NCBI GenBank assembly: GCA_018303575.1
Contig: JAGVXW010000028.1
Location: 9,986 to 16,169, forward strand
Direction: 5' to 3'
DNA length: 6,184 nt
Source of the DNA: Candidatus Woesearchaeota archaeon
GTDB lineage: Archaea; Nanobdellota; Nanobdellia; Woesearchaeales; WJIZ01
A program made the translations under genes and the position numbers. Shown in pieces: positions 6,173 through 6,184 of the stretch; position 1 is the stretch's first letter; each line of letters starts with the position of its first letter. Below the pieces are notes generated by a model that made no database searches, had not been told where the DNA came from, and saw nothing but the letters and a program-made list of their open reading frames with translations.

Positions 6173-6176
6173 CCTG

Positions 6177-6181
6177 CTCCT
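6177..6181 (-). promoter_or_regulatory. Possible Shine-Dalgarno site before the giant protein's first ATG
   Basis: The minus strand reads aggag at 6181-6177, four bases before the ATG at 6172. It would support initiation there, but the same frame remains open upstream (codons I-R-S-R), so these bases may equally be coding. Confidence 0.3.
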
Positions 6182-6184
6182 GAT

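Noticed and set aside
1..6184. CRISPR array, tRNA or rRNA gene, insertion sequence, attachment site
   Set aside because: No regularly spaced repeats, cloverleaf-like segments, rRNA-like stretches, transposase frames or flanking terminal repeats were seen. Nearly all bases are accounted for by the five genes.

Overview
The window looks like archaeal chromosomal DNA, most likely from a small-genome (DPANN-type) archaeon. Three genes have TTTAAA/TTTATAAA boxes centred about 25-29 bases before their ATG, which is the archaeal TATA spacing for leaderless or near-leaderless transcripts. Two of these boxes are preceded by a purine-rich BRE-like block. One reading frame opens with a segment that reads like ribosomal protein S17e, a family limited to archaea and eukaryotes. 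A very large, cysteine-rich orphan protein, presumably exported, is in keeping with DPANN genomes. The DPANN placement is inference; the archaeal promoter architecture is visible in the sequence. No tRNA, rRNA, CRISPR array or insertion sequence was seen.

Layout. The minus strand carries, from the left edge, the first 181 codons of a membrane glycosyltransferase of the TMTC/PMT-like GT-C type (1-543, running off the left edge), preceded by a histidine-rich helical orphan (604-1365). A 109-base divergent intergenic region (1366-1474) separates that orphan from a plus-strand gene for a predicted HExxH zinc metalloprotease (1475-2353). The protease gene converges on, and overlaps by 38 bases, a minus-strand gene for a six-helix membrane protein (2316-3161). 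This in turn overlaps by four bases (ATGA) the stop of a 1004-codon cysteine-rich protein (3158-6172). The large frame stays open to the right edge, so its true N-terminus may lie outside the window. Almost every base is coding; the only non-coding stretches are 544-603 and 1366-1474.

How the genes may work together. The giant cysteine-rich protein and the small membrane protein are translationally coupled, which suggests one functional unit, perhaps a cell-surface or envelope complex. The metalloprotease and the His-rich helical protein are transcribed divergently from two promoter elements that match at 14 of 16 bases in inverted orientation, which suggests co-regulation. The glycosyltransferase has its own promoter, and its frame starts with an S17e-like segment of about 32 residues that stops abruptly before the first membrane helix; this is the most unexpected feature of the window. 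No specific pathway can be assigned to the orphan genes from sequence alone.
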